From [Clostridium] fimetarium (GTDB taxonomy: Bacteria > Bacillota > Clostridia > Lachnospirales > Lachnospiraceae): DNA of 64,000 nt. Below the pieces are notes generated by a model that saw only the letters and a list, made by a program, of their open reading frames with translations, was not told where the DNA came from and did not search any database. Position numbers and translations under genes: made by a program. The DNA lies in the NCBI RefSeq assembly GCF_900111235.1, contig NZ_FOJI01000012.1:62001-126000 (forward strand), given 5' to 3'. This document shows, one piece after another, positions 25,743 through 34,118 of this stretch (within the stretch, counting starts at the first letter, position 1; every line of letters begins with the position of its first letter).

Positions 25743-26765
25743 ATGTTTATACCTAAAAGGATTATAATTGAAAAAGATGCAATGGAATACGAAATGGCTA
25801 GACAAATACTGGATACATTTAAGAATAATAGCGACATAGAAATAATATATTTAGATTCTAATAAATTTAAGCAACACATTCCTGGTGACGACTTGTATTC
25901 TTGGTATAGGGAAAGTAAAAAGTCTTTAGTTATAGGTGCAAAGAAAAGTTTGAAATTTCAAACCTGCAAACCGTCAGCTCATTATCAATTGCCCTTGGTG
26001 TCAGGTTGCATGGGACATTGTGAATATTGTTATCTTAATACAATGTTAGGAGATCGGCCTTTTATTAAGGTTAATGCTAATATAGAGGACATACTTCTTC
26101 AGGCACAAAAGTATATTGATGAAAGGTTACCAGATGTCACAATATTTGAGGGGGCGGCTACCTCTGATCCGATACCAGTAGAGCCATACACTCATTCACT
26201 AGAAAATTCAATTCTATTCTTTGGAAAAAATAGCAAAGCCAGATTTAGGTTTGTAACAAAATATAATGATGTAGAATCTTTGCTAAACTTAGAACATAAT
26301 GGAAATACAGAAATTAGATTTAGTATTAATACGCAACACGTTATTGATGAATATGAACATTTTACATCCTCTTGTAATAAAAGGTTAGAGGCAAGTATCA
26401 AAGTGGCAGAGGTAGGATATCCTATGGGTTATTTGATAGCACCTGTATTTGTTTATCCAAATTGGAAAGAAGAGTACCATAGTTTATTGCTAAAATTACG
26501 AGATATACTCCCGGATAATTTGAAATATCCTGTCACTTTTGAAATCATATCTCATCGTTATACAATGACAGCTAAAAACAGGATAAACCAAGTATTTCCA
26601 GACAATCAGTTGCCAATGAACGAGGAAGACCGCAAGTTCAAATATGGTCAATTTGGTTATGGAAAATATGTGTATCCCAAAGAAGATCTTGACGAAATCA
26701 AACAATTTTTCTATAAAGAAATTGAAGAATTATTTAAAAATAAAGAGGTTAAATATATCATATAG
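25743..26765 (+). CDS. Spore photoproduct lyase-family radical SAM protein lacking the catalytic Cys
   Basis: A 340-residue radical SAM protein of the SplB family, which repairs the thymine dimer called spore photoproduct. The cluster motif C89-x3-C93-x2-C96 lies in SGCMGHCEYCYLNT and keeps both flanking Tyr residues. The hydrogen-donor Cys of Bacillus SplB lies 50 residues after the first cluster Cys; here that position, in FEGAATSDP, is Ala139. The remainder (SDPIPVEPYTH, RFRFVTKY, EIRFSINTQHVI) fits the family. The start at ATG 25743 follows AAAGGG. It is probably a related but altered enzyme, so I would not assign DNA repair with confidence. Confidence 0.8.
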   Translation: MFIPKRIIIEKDAMEYEMARQILDTFKNNSDIEIIYLDSNKFKQHIPGDDLYSWYRESKKSLVIGAKKSLKFQTCKPSAHYQLPLVSGCMGHCEYCYLNTMLGDRPFIKVNANIEDILLQAQKYIDERLPDVTIFEGAATSDPIPVEPYTHSLENSILFFGKNSKARFRFVTKYNDVESLLNLEHNGNTEIRFSINTQHVIDEYEHFTSSCNKRLEASIKVAEVGYPMGYLIAPVFVYPNWKEEYHSLLLKLRDILPDNLKYPVTFEIISHRYTMTAKNRINQVFPDNQLPMNEEDRKFKYGQFGYGKYVYPKEDLDEIKQFFYKEIEELFKNKEVKYII

Positions 26766-26838
26766 TATAGATTTAAAATTATTGAAGTTTGCAGAGGGAT
26801 AAGTTATAATATATTTATATTCTACCTATTAAAATTTA

Positions 26839-26875
26839 GCCGCAAAAAATGATAGTTTATTTTTTGCGACTTTTT
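26839..26875 (+). terminator. Intrinsic terminator after the SPL-like gene
   Basis: A 10-bp stem, 26841-26850 with 26859-26868, followed by a T-run. Confidence 0.75.
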
Positions 26876-26928
26876 AATTTATATAAATCATCAGTCAAAA
26901 GAAGAATCAGTAATTGGAGGGGAACAAA

Positions 26929-28542
26929 GTGGATAAAAAAACAATATTACAAAATAAGTATTTCTTATATGCTACAGAATTTTTTGCGGGAATGGCTGTA
27001 ATGGCAATTGAATTAGGTGCAAGTAGATTGCTTGCACCATATTTTAGTTCGTCACAAATCGTGTGGACAGTTATCATCGGGGCCATCATGATTGCTATGG
27101 CACTAGGAAATATCTGGGGTGGAAAGATGGCTGACAAGAATCCAGATCCAGGGAAATTATATAACCGTATTTTAATCGCATCTATATGGATCGCTCTCAT
27201 TCCATTTGTTGGAAAATATATAATAGCAGGCGTGTCGTTATTGGTTGCAATGGTGGTTACAGATAATTTCCTAGTATGGGCATCGTTAGCATGCTGTTTG
27301 GTTATTTTTGTATTTCCACTCATGCTTTTGGGGACGGTGACACCATCACTCGTAAAGTATGCAGTACATGACTTGGAGAAAAATGGTGAAATTGTTGGAC
27401 GATTAGGGGCGCTTAATACGATTGGTAGTATAATTGGAACATTCATTCCTACATTTGTTACGATTCCGACAGTTGGAACTGCAGCTACATTCTTGATATT
27501 CGCGGGAATTTTAGCGATATTAAGTATTTTATATTTTATATCAATTAAAAAATTTAAAAAAAAGGCAGTCGTTTCTATTGTTTTAATTATCGGTTTAAGC
27601 TTTGGTTGCAGTAGTTATACGTTTGCATTTTGGGAATCAGATGTGGTTTATGAAGGTGAATCTATATATAATTATTTGCAGGTAAAAGATACGAATGAAA
27701 GCGTGATTTTGTCTACAAATGTATTGGCGGGAGTTCAGTCAATCAAGATGAAAAACAAACAACTTACTGGAATGTATTATGATTATGCAATTGCAGCTCC
27801 ATTTATGGCAAATGTTCCTCAAAATGAGAATAGTGATATACTGGTTCTGGGACTTGGAACAGGAACGTTTGCATCAATGTGTACAGAGTATTTTCCAAAT
27901 GTACATGTGCAAGGTGTAGAAATCGATCAAAAAATTGCGGATTTAGCAAAAGAATATTTTGAATTGCCTGAAAAAGTTGATGTTAGCGTGTATGATGGAA
28001 GAGCCTTTCTTAGTACGGCTAAGAAATATGATGTTATAATGGTAGATGCATATCAAGACATAACGATTCCATTTCAGATGTCTACAGTGGAATTTTTTAC
28101 CTTGGTAAAAGAGCATTTAAGTGAAAATGGTGTCATGGTAGTAAATCTTAACATGGCGTCATCAAAGGAAGGATCAATCAATGATTATCTATCCGACACC
28201 ATTGCAAGTGTATTTACGGATGTCTACACGGTAAATGTAGATAATGGAACAAATACAGAACTTTTTGCCTTTCAAAAAAAGGGAGGAATTGAGACATTTA
28301 GTAAAACCTACACAGAATACTGCAGTAAAAATAATAATAAACAACTTTTAAACATGATGAATAAAGTTGCTACCGGATTAAATAAGGAAGAAAAAGGTGA
28401 ATTGATTCTTACAGATGACAAAGCACCAGTCGAAGTACTTGGAATGAAAGCCATCGATGAGATTATTGAGGATGAATTGAGTTATTATAAAGGGATATTG
28501 AAATCTGGAAATTGGGAAAACATAAAAGGTCTTTTAAATTAA
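26929..28542 (+). CDS. Membrane-spermidine synthase fusion protein
   Basis: About 537 residues. The N-terminal half (about 8-225) has seven to eight helices with SRLLAPYFSSSQIVWTVIIGAIMIAMALGN-type sequence broken by polar loops. The C-terminal half (about 240-500) is a spermidine synthase/methyltransferase fold: VLGLGTGTFASMC, VQGVEIDQKIADLA, DGRAFLSTAKKYDVIMVDAYQD and STVEFFTLVKEHL. The start is GTG 26929 with TTGGAGGGG 7 nt upstream; a TTG at 26914 is that site. The family is widespread but poorly characterised. Production of an aminopropylated or methylated compound at the membrane is only an inference. No polyamine genes adjoin it. Confidence 0.85.
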   Translation: MDKKTILQNKYFLYATEFFAGMAVMAIELGASRLLAPYFSSSQIVWTVIIGAIMIAMALGNIWGGKMADKNPDPGKLYNRILIASIWIALIPFVGKYIIAGVSLLVAMVVTDNFLVWASLACCLVIFVFPLMLLGTVTPSLVKYAVHDLEKNGEIVGRLGALNTIGSIIGTFIPTFVTIPTVGTAATFLIFAGILAILSILYFISIKKFKKKAVVSIVLIIGLSFGCSSYTFAFWESDVVYEGESIYNYLQVKDTNESVILSTNVLAGVQSIKMKNKQLTGMYYDYAIAAPFMANVPQNENSDILVLGLGTGTFASMCTEYFPNVHVQGVEIDQKIADLAKEYFELPEKVDVSVYDGRAFLSTAKKYDVIMVDAYQDITIPFQMSTVEFFTLVKEHLSENGVMVVNLNMASSKEGSINDYLSDTIASVFTDVYTVNVDNGTNTELFAFQKKGGIETFSKTYTEYCSKNNNKQLLNMMNKVATGLNKEEKGELILTDDKAPVEVLGMKAIDEIIEDELSYYKGILKSGNWENIKGLLN

Positions 28543-28689
28543 GGATTATAAAGTAATGTTCAGATGTTACATCTATAAAAGAGCTTTTCTGTAAATTGAA
28601 TTAATAGCAGATAAAAAGATTATATTATATATAATATTTGCGGTATAATAAAAGTCATATTGAAATAATGAGAATTGAGGAGAAATATT

Positions 28690-29670
28690 ATGCAAAAAAG
28701 AAAATTTGGTGATACAAATGCAATGATTACAGAAATAGGTCTCGGAACTTGGCAGTTAGGAACAAAGTGGGGCAATCCATTTGATGCAGTAGAGGCCAGA
28801 AAGATACTCGAGACGGCATATGAAGAAGGCATTAACTTCTTTGATACAGCGGATGTATATAATGGAAATATGAGTGAAAAAGCAATTGGTGAATTTATTA
28901 AAGATAAAAAAGATGAAATATATATAACAACGAAGTGTGGGCGGGCATTAAATCCACATGTTGCCGAAGGTTATACAGCTCAAAGTATAAGAGGGTTTGT
29001 AGAAGGAAGCTTGAAAAGACTTGGCGTTGAAAAGCTTGATATGATATTACTTCACTGCCCACCAGAAGAAGTCTATAAAAAAGATGAAGTATGGGATGCA
29101 CTTGCAACAATGAAACGAGATGGAATGTTAGCGAACTATGGCGTAAGCATTGAAAAAGTCTCAGAAGGTATTGCGGCTATGGATTATGGTATTTCTGCAA
29201 TAGAAGTTATATTTAATATGTTTCGTTTTAAACCCAGTGAGCAACTTTTTATAAAGGCGAATGCAAAAGACATCGGCATAATCGCACGAGTTCCATTGGC
29301 AAGCGGAATGCTGACTGGAAGATATAGCAAAGATACTATATTTGGTGCAAAAGATCATCGTACATTTAATCGTAATGGAGAATCGTTTGATAAGGGCGAA
29401 ACTTTTTCGGGCGTCGATTATGAATTAGGACTAAAGGCGGTAGAAGAATTAAAGAAATTATTCAACACGCAAGACTTAATACCATTTGCACTTCGCTGGA
29501 TACTGATGTTTGATGCTGTTTCTACAGTGATTCCTGGTGCAAGCAATGCGGATCAAGTCATAAGTAACATACGTGCAGGCGAGATTCCACCACTTACGGA
29601 TGTTCAGATGGAAGGCGTTAGAAGTATATATAATCAATATATAAGAGAAAGTGTCCAAGATTTGTGGTAG
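28690..29670 (+). CDS. Aldo/keto reductase
   Basis: A 326-residue NADP(H)-dependent oxidoreductase with a TIM-barrel fold. The catalytic tetrad is visible: Asp and Tyr in INFFDTADVYNGNMSE, Lys in YITTKCGR and His in MILLHCPP. Cofactor-side segments ALRWILMFDAVSTVIPGASNADQV are present near the C-terminus. GAGGAG lies 8 nt before ATG 28690. It is monocistronic and followed by a terminator. The carbonyl substrate is not indicated. Confidence 0.92.
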   Translation: MQKRKFGDTNAMITEIGLGTWQLGTKWGNPFDAVEARKILETAYEEGINFFDTADVYNGNMSEKAIGEFIKDKKDEIYITTKCGRALNPHVAEGYTAQSIRGFVEGSLKRLGVEKLDMILLHCPPEEVYKKDEVWDALATMKRDGMLANYGVSIEKVSEGIAAMDYGISAIEVIFNMFRFKPSEQLFIKANAKDIGIIARVPLASGMLTGRYSKDTIFGAKDHRTFNRNGESFDKGETFSGVDYELGLKAVEELKKLFNTQDLIPFALRWILMFDAVSTVIPGASNADQVISNIRAGEIPPLTDVQMEGVRSIYNQYIRESVQDLW

Positions 29671-29692
29671 AACTAAATATTTGATAAACATA

Positions 29693-29743
29693 TGGCATCT
29701 GTGGGACAGTAGTTTACTACTTGTCTCGCAGGTGTTTTTTTTT
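29693..29743 (+). terminator. Intrinsic terminator after the aldo/keto reductase gene
   Basis: An imperfect stem of about 18 bp, 29695-29712 with 29717-29735, followed by a run of nine Ts. Confidence 0.85.
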
Positions 29744-30155
29744 AGCCCAAAGAAATAAATATTTATGAAAGTTGGATGAAAGTAATCATAAGACACTGAA
29801 ATCTGTGGAAATTTATGGTAATATTAAAATGTTTGTATTATAATTATAATTATTAATAAAGAGGGTATATAATTTTCAAGGGAAAAGTAGATAACAAGCA
29901 TATACGATATTTCAGTGGAAGAGATATCCAAACATTGTGCATAGTATTTATGAAGTGAGATTAGTAATATGTCAAAATACGAAATCGTTAAAGCACGCAC
30001 ACATTTTTACATCGAATATTAATGTAGCGGTAAACAAAAAACGGAAATAGTATGAAAAAGCGATGAGAAATTTACAGATTTTATAAAAATATAGGAACAA
30101 CTAAATAAGCGCAAAAATAAGCGTAATAATTAATGTCAAGGGGGAATATAAAACA
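29744..30155. other. 412-bp intergenic stretch with no recognised gene
   Basis: AT-rich sequence with no frame longer than a few dozen codons and no clear hairpin or riboswitch pattern. AAGGGGGAA at its right end is the ribosome binding site of the next gene. A TATAAT-like box occurs around 29840-29850, but I could not pair it with a good -35 element. Confidence 0.5.
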
Positions 30156-31106
30156 TTGAAAAATAAAATAAAGATTGGAATATGTATTTTTACGATTCTT
30201 ATATTGGTGTCAGCGGGTATAGTGACATATTACTTTTCGGGTAATGGTGAAAACTATATAAAAGATAGCAAGGGATATAGTCCTACATATTCATTGTCAG
30301 ATAAACATGCTACAGCTATTGAGGATATGGGAGAACATTCTACAGCAGCAGATTCTTCGGATTCAGATCAATTAAAGAGTAAAGACGTTGCTTTTTATGA
30401 TAGTGATGGCGGTCCTCAGATAGAAAATAAGGTTAATAAAAAAATACTTCCGGAAGCGAATGACTTGATTTCGTATAACGCAAGTGGTCAGGCAGAGATA
30501 GACAAACAGGCAGAGATAGACAAACCGGCAAAGATAGACAAACAGGCAAGTAAAGATGCTAAAATAGAAAATAGTATACAACCTGATAGTGAAGGAAAAG
30601 TGATAGGTCGGCTCGATGGAAGTAAGTTCTGGGTCACTTCTTTGGTTGGATATGATGCAAGACTTTTGGATCGAACAATGGGTCAAGAATCTAGAAAAAT
30701 TTATAGGTCCGAAGATGGAGGAACCACATGGTTAGAGATTGGGTGGGCACCTTCAAGTTGGACAATGCGTTCTTATTCATTTATAACTGAAAAGTTGGGC
30801 TTTTTCTGTTATAAATGGGTAGAGGGTGAACCTACTAATTTTTATAGGACTGAAGACGGTGGCTTAACATTTAGTGATATCTTTTTGCCGAAAATAGAGG
30901 TTGCGTTCTTGGGAGATATATATACACCATTTATTATTCCAGAAGCTCCGTGGAAAGAAGACGGTGTACTATATATGTATTATGCACAAGATGAAAATGG
31001 AGATTATAAGGGTGGAAAATGCAAAGCACTTTTAAAATCAGAAGATGATGGAAATACATGGATTTACACAGATAAAATTGTTGATTTTAGGGACGATAAG
31101 GGTTAA
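30156..31106 (+). CDS. Membrane-anchored extracellular protein with BNR/Asp-box repeats
   Basis: 316 residues from a TTG start about 10 nt after AAGGGGGAA. A signal-anchor helix (about 7-28) leads to a Ser/Asp-rich linker with an A(E/K)IDKQ repeat. The C-terminal 180 residues carry three Asp-box motifs, SEDGGTTWLEI, TEDGGLTFSDI and SEDDGNTWIYT, typical of beta-propeller proteins such as sialidases and photosystem stability factor-like proteins. Only about half a propeller is present, so it may dimerise or be truncated relative to longer relatives. No lipobox or cell-wall anchor is seen. Carbohydrate binding is possible but unproven. Confidence 0.7.
   Translation: MKNKIKIGICIFTILILVSAGIVTYYFSGNGENYIKDSKGYSPTYSLSDKHATAIEDMGEHSTAADSSDSDQLKSKDVAFYDSDGGPQIENKVNKKILPEANDLISYNASGQAEIDKQAEIDKPAKIDKQASKDAKIENSIQPDSEGKVIGRLDGSKFWVTSLVGYDARLLDRTMGQESRKIYRSEDGGTTWLEIGWAPSSWTMRSYSFITEKLGFFCYKWVEGEPTNFYRTEDGGLTFSDIFLPKIEVAFLGDIYTPFIIPEAPWKEDGVLYMYYAQDENGDYKGGKCKALLKSEDDGNTWIYTDKIVDFRDDKG
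30489..30550 (+). repeat. 18-bp tandem repeat coding AEIDKQ in the BNR protein linker
   Basis: Three copies of an 18-bp unit of the form CAGGCAGAGATAGACAAA at 30489, 30507 and 30525, plus a partial fourth. Each adds six residues to the hydrophilic linker, so the linker length could vary between strains by slippage. Confidence 0.85.
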
Positions 31107-31146
31107 AGAGTAGGAACTTTGGCACTAAAACCATAATATTTAAGAT

Positions 31147-31196
31147 AAAAAAGAGATAGAAAATCAAATATAATTCGTTTGATTTTCCATCTCTTT
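31147..31196 (+). terminator. Intrinsic terminator after the BNR-repeat gene
   Basis: A 20-bp stem with one mismatch, 31147-31166 with 31177-31196, with A-run and T-run at its base. Confidence 0.85.
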
Positions 31197-31317
31197 TATA
31201 TATGTATATTACCACAAAAACAGTATTTTTTCAAGTCTTGTAATGAAATCATTCTGGTAGTAAAATCAACAATTATCTAAGTGATATTCATAGCGATGTC
31301 TAGAAAGGAATGATTAT

Positions 31318-31785
31318 ATGGATGAATTTAAGTTTTTAAGTATTTTGGGTGAAGGGCAGTATCAAATTGAAAAGGTAACTGACTGTAATCAGTATTCACA
31401 AAAGTTTGGAGTATCTCTAACAGAAAAAGATGCATTGATGCTACTGGAGGCTAGAAAAAACAGCTTGAAGGAACAAGAAAGAATTGAGTTTGGTGGAGGT
31501 ATCTTGCCTAAGTTAATATTTGCTTTTTGTGACTCTCCATTCATTTACCAAGATAATTATGTGGATACGCTGGAATCGCTACAAGATATATTTTATTTGT
31601 ATAAAAATGAATCACTGGATGAACTTACAGATGATGAATTGATTGAATATATGAAAAAGCATTTTGACAACGATTGTCAGGGCTCATTGGAGTACTTAGA
31701 AGATACCTGCCTAGAAGATTTCGCAAGAAGCATTCGTGAGGGAACGCGTGGATTTATAGGAAAGTATGAGGACCTAGGCGAGTGA
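31318..31785 (+). CDS. DUF6323-like protein
   Basis: A 155-residue acidic cytoplasmic protein. The sequence LTEKDALMLLEARKNSLKEQERIEFGGGILPKL, CDSPFI, IFYLYKNE and DDELIEYMKKHFDNDCQGSLEYLE resembles the DUF6323 family as I remember it, which occurs in Clostridia next to DUF6179 proteins, as here. No catalytic motif is recognised. A ribosome binding site GAAAGGAATG lies about 7 nt upstream of ATG 31318. The next gene starts 78 nt later and probably belongs to the same unit. Confidence 0.65.
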   Translation: MDEFKFLSILGEGQYQIEKVTDCNQYSQKFGVSLTEKDALMLLEARKNSLKEQERIEFGGGILPKLIFAFCDSPFIYQDNYVDTLESLQDIFYLYKNESLDELTDDELIEYMKKHFDNDCQGSLEYLEDTCLEDFARSIREGTRGFIGKYEDLGE

Positions 31786-31863
31786 TGATTTTCAAAACGC
31801 ATATCAGAGTTTGAGTTTCGCAAAATAATGCGAGTACTATTCGCATAGCAGACAGGAGCAAAG

Positions 31864-32736
31864 GTGAATAAATTTGAAATGGAAGAATTAATTCCAATTG
31901 TTGCAGAATTGACAGAAAAATATACAAGCAAAGAGAGCACTTCTGTGTCATACAATACAGCGAAGCAACTCATGAATGCGGTTATTTACTGTATGAATGA
32001 AATCGATTTGGTCAATTATGAACTAGATTCCGGTGCAGCGAAGGACATGGCGGTGAAGGATATGACAGAGCAACAAGATTCAAAGTTAGCATATCGTACA
32101 GGCTATGAGTTGGTGGTAAAAAAAGTATTTAAGACAAAAGCATTGTTTGAAGAGATAGCACTTGATTTTAATGCATATAGAAATCGTGCTTATTATGAAA
32201 CTGTTATGAAAGGAATGCCAGCTTTTTTTCTATATTATGACCCCAAATTCAATCCACAAAATCATATTTTAACGCTAGATTACCCGACAATAAAGAGTGT
32301 TCAGGATTCGTGTGGCATAGATGCAATTTATGAATATTTATCATACACAAAGTTAGAGCAAGAACTTTTGAAGGCATTTCCAGAGGAATATATTACAACA
32401 TTACTTTCTTCCTATCATGCAGACTACGAGGAACTATTTATTAATGTTGGAAGTATTGTATTACGTAATATTATTGTATGCATGATTCTTGGAAAGAATA
32501 TTACAAATCACTGTTTTGAAAAAAAAGATGCTGTTGTTTTGAAAAAATATATTGAAAGTTCTTCGCAGGAAGAATTGGAAATCAAACTATGCAATTTAGT
32601 TAAAATATTAGTGAATCAAGGATATAATCATAATGAACAGTTATATGAATATTTGAAGGAAGATGTAAAAAATATTAGCTTTGAACTTATAAATGCAGTT
32701 GAACATGATTGTCTAGATATCATGTTCTTATTATGA
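31864..32736 (+). CDS. DUF6179-like protein
   Basis: A 290-residue largely helical cytoplasmic protein from a GTG start with CAGGAG upstream. The stretch GMPAFFLYYDPKFNPQNHILTLDYPT is the conserved block I associate with DUF6179. Repeated acidic and hydrophobic heptads suggest a helical bundle. It pairs with the DUF6323-like gene 78 nt upstream, a recurring combination whose function is unknown. It has no signal peptide or membrane helix. The following CsoR gene starts 115 nt downstream and may be separately transcribed. Confidence 0.65.
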   Translation: MNKFEMEELIPIVAELTEKYTSKESTSVSYNTAKQLMNAVIYCMNEIDLVNYELDSGAAKDMAVKDMTEQQDSKLAYRTGYELVVKKVFKTKALFEEIALDFNAYRNRAYYETVMKGMPAFFLYYDPKFNPQNHILTLDYPTIKSVQDSCGIDAIYEYLSYTKLEQELLKAFPEEYITTLLSSYHADYEELFINVGSIVLRNIIVCMILGKNITNHCFEKKDAVVLKKYIESSSQEELEIKLCNLVKILVNQGYNHNEQLYEYLKEDVKNISFELINAVEHDCLDIMFLL

Positions 32737-32851
32737 AAAAAGAATACATTTCAGGTAATTATATGATATTATAATGAAAAGATATTGTACAAAATTCAAT
32801 GCTATCTAAAAAATGAAAAAAATAAAAAGTCTTACTATATATGGGGGCGCT

Positions 32852-33361
32852 ATGGATATAAGCAAAAAACAAAAAGAGAAAACAATCGATATAAATCAAA
32901 GCATAAATTATGCTGACGCTACTAAGAAAGATTTTATTGGCCCAAATATTCAATCACAGGAACATTGCCATGATCAATCGCAGGAACTTGGACGTGATCA
33001 ATCACAGGAACATTGCAATGATAAATCACAGGAACATTGCCATGATCAATCACAGGAACATTGCCATGATCACTTACAAGAGGAGCATAATCATCAACAT
33101 ACTCATCAGAATACGAAAGCAGTTATCAATCGATTAGCAAGGGCAATTGGACATCTAGAATCGGTTAAAAAGATGGTAGAAGACGGAAGAGACTGTAGCG
33201 ATGTTTTAATACAATTAGCAGCAGTGAAGTCAGCAATTAATAATACGGGTAAAGTTATTTTAAAAGATCATATCCAAACCTGCATTGTAGATGCGATTGA
33301 AGAAAGAGATTGGGAAAAAATAGTAAAGATGAATGAGGCAATCGATCAATTTATAAAGTGA
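32852..33361 (+). CDS. CsoR-family metal-sensing repressor with N-terminal Cys/His octapeptide repeats
   Basis: A 169-residue protein. Residues about 88-169 form a CsoR/RcnR (DUF156) domain: INRLARAIGHLESVKKMVEDG, then C115 in RDCSDVLIQLAAV, H140 and C144 in LKDHIQTC, the Cys-His-Cys set of copper-sensing CsoR. Before it lie six 8-residue units (about 34-81) of the type QSQEHCHD, then HNHQHTHQN, giving about 18 His or Cys ligands. The start at ATG 32852 follows GGGGGCGC; ATG 32813 lacks a site. No copper exporter or chaperone gene is next to it. Its 3' end overlaps the convergent TetR gene by 11 nt. Metal identity is inferred. Confidence 0.88.
   Translation: MDISKKQKEKTIDINQSINYADATKKDFIGPNIQSQEHCHDQSQELGRDQSQEHCNDKSQEHCHDQSQEHCHDHLQEEHNHQHTHQNTKAVINRLARAIGHLESVKKMVEDGRDCSDVLIQLAAVKSAINNTGKVILKDHIQTCIVDAIEERDWEKIVKMNEAIDQFIK
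32951..33094 (+). repeat. 24-bp tandem repeat encoding QSQEHCHD
   Basis: Six in-frame 24-bp units at 32951, 32975, 32999, 33023, 33047 and 33071. Units 1 and 5 are identical, units 3 and 4 differ by a base or two, units 2 and 6 are diverged. The near identity suggests recent expansion. Confidence 0.9.
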
Positions 33362-33941
33362 CCGGAAATACATTTTTGATTAATTCGCGTTGTACTCCAT
33401 TCGTGCTTATACTTAATAGTAATTGGATAAATTCTTCATCTGGTATGTCTTTTTCATTGGCATACCAGTTTGCGATTGTATTAAAAATCGCTGCACTTTG
33501 ATACTCTAGAATATATTTTGTGCTTTTATTAGAATCGATAGATATATGGAAATGGCTAGAAACCACGGGAATTAGTTTGCTCATAAGCTTGTGTCTAAAT
33601 GCTGAATCTCCATGGTCACCAAGAAGCACAGGGATATAGCCACTACTTTTTTCAAATAGCAGTATAATCTGTTCGAATGCAAGCTTCTTATTGTCTGATA
33701 ATAGATATGAAACCACAGACTTTTCAAGCATTTCGGGCGTTATTATCTGTTCTTCGATTTTGTCGAGCACATCGTACACATCTAAGAAATATTTATAAAA
33801 GGTTGATCGGTTATATCCTGCACGTGTGCAGATTTGTGTCACTGTTATTTTCTCAATTCGTTTTTCGGTATATAGGTCCCAAAAAGCTGTCATAATATTT
33901 TGCCTTGTTTGGTTCGCTGTTAACGATAAATTAGAATCCAT
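33351..33941 (-). CDS. TetR-family transcriptional regulator
   Basis: A 196-residue regulator. The N-terminal DNA-binding domain is clear: TRQNIMTAFWDLYTEKRIEKITVTQICTRAGYNRSTFYKYF, with the recognition helix around residues 38-47. The C-terminal part (about 60-196) is the variable ligand-binding and dimer domain. It is transcribed away from an ABC ATPase/permease pair about 540 nt away, and a perfect 22-bp palindrome lies 65 nt upstream of its start. It therefore probably represses itself and perhaps the exporter. The inducer is unknown. Confidence 0.88.
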   Translation of the reverse strand: MDSNLSLTANQTRQNIMTAFWDLYTEKRIEKITVTQICTRAGYNRSTFYKYFLDVYDVLDKIEEQIITPEMLEKSVVSYLLSDNKKLAFEQIILLFEKSSGYIPVLLGDHGDSAFRHKLMSKLIPVVSSHFHISIDSNKSTKYILEYQSAAIFNTIANWYANEKDIPDEEFIQLLLSISTNGVQRELIKNVFPVTL

Positions 33942-34006
33942 TTTTATACACCCCTTAAATTGTTATTTATTGTTTACATTATAAAATGAGTTTAGATACT
34001 CAAATG

Positions 34007-34028
34007 AAGTTATATAATTATATAACTT
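34007..34028. promoter_or_regulatory. Perfect 22-bp palindrome, candidate TetR operator
   Basis: The half-site AAGTTATATAA is followed directly by its exact reverse complement. It lies 66-87 bp upstream of the TetR start codon, a usual place for an operator of this family. An imperfect dyad (TGAGT to ACTCA) sits just before it at 33987-34002. Confidence 0.55.
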
Positions 34029-34118
34029 AGGACACTATATTAGCAACTCAAAAAATCCAACAGATTCTTATTTATTGTTGATTGATTTAAGTTGCTGAAA
34101 ACCTATAATTATATTTAG

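Noticed and set aside
32951-33094. Regular 24-bp repeats that could suggest a CRISPR array
   Set aside because: There are no spacers, the units are contiguous and in frame, and they encode an octapeptide inside the CsoR-like protein.
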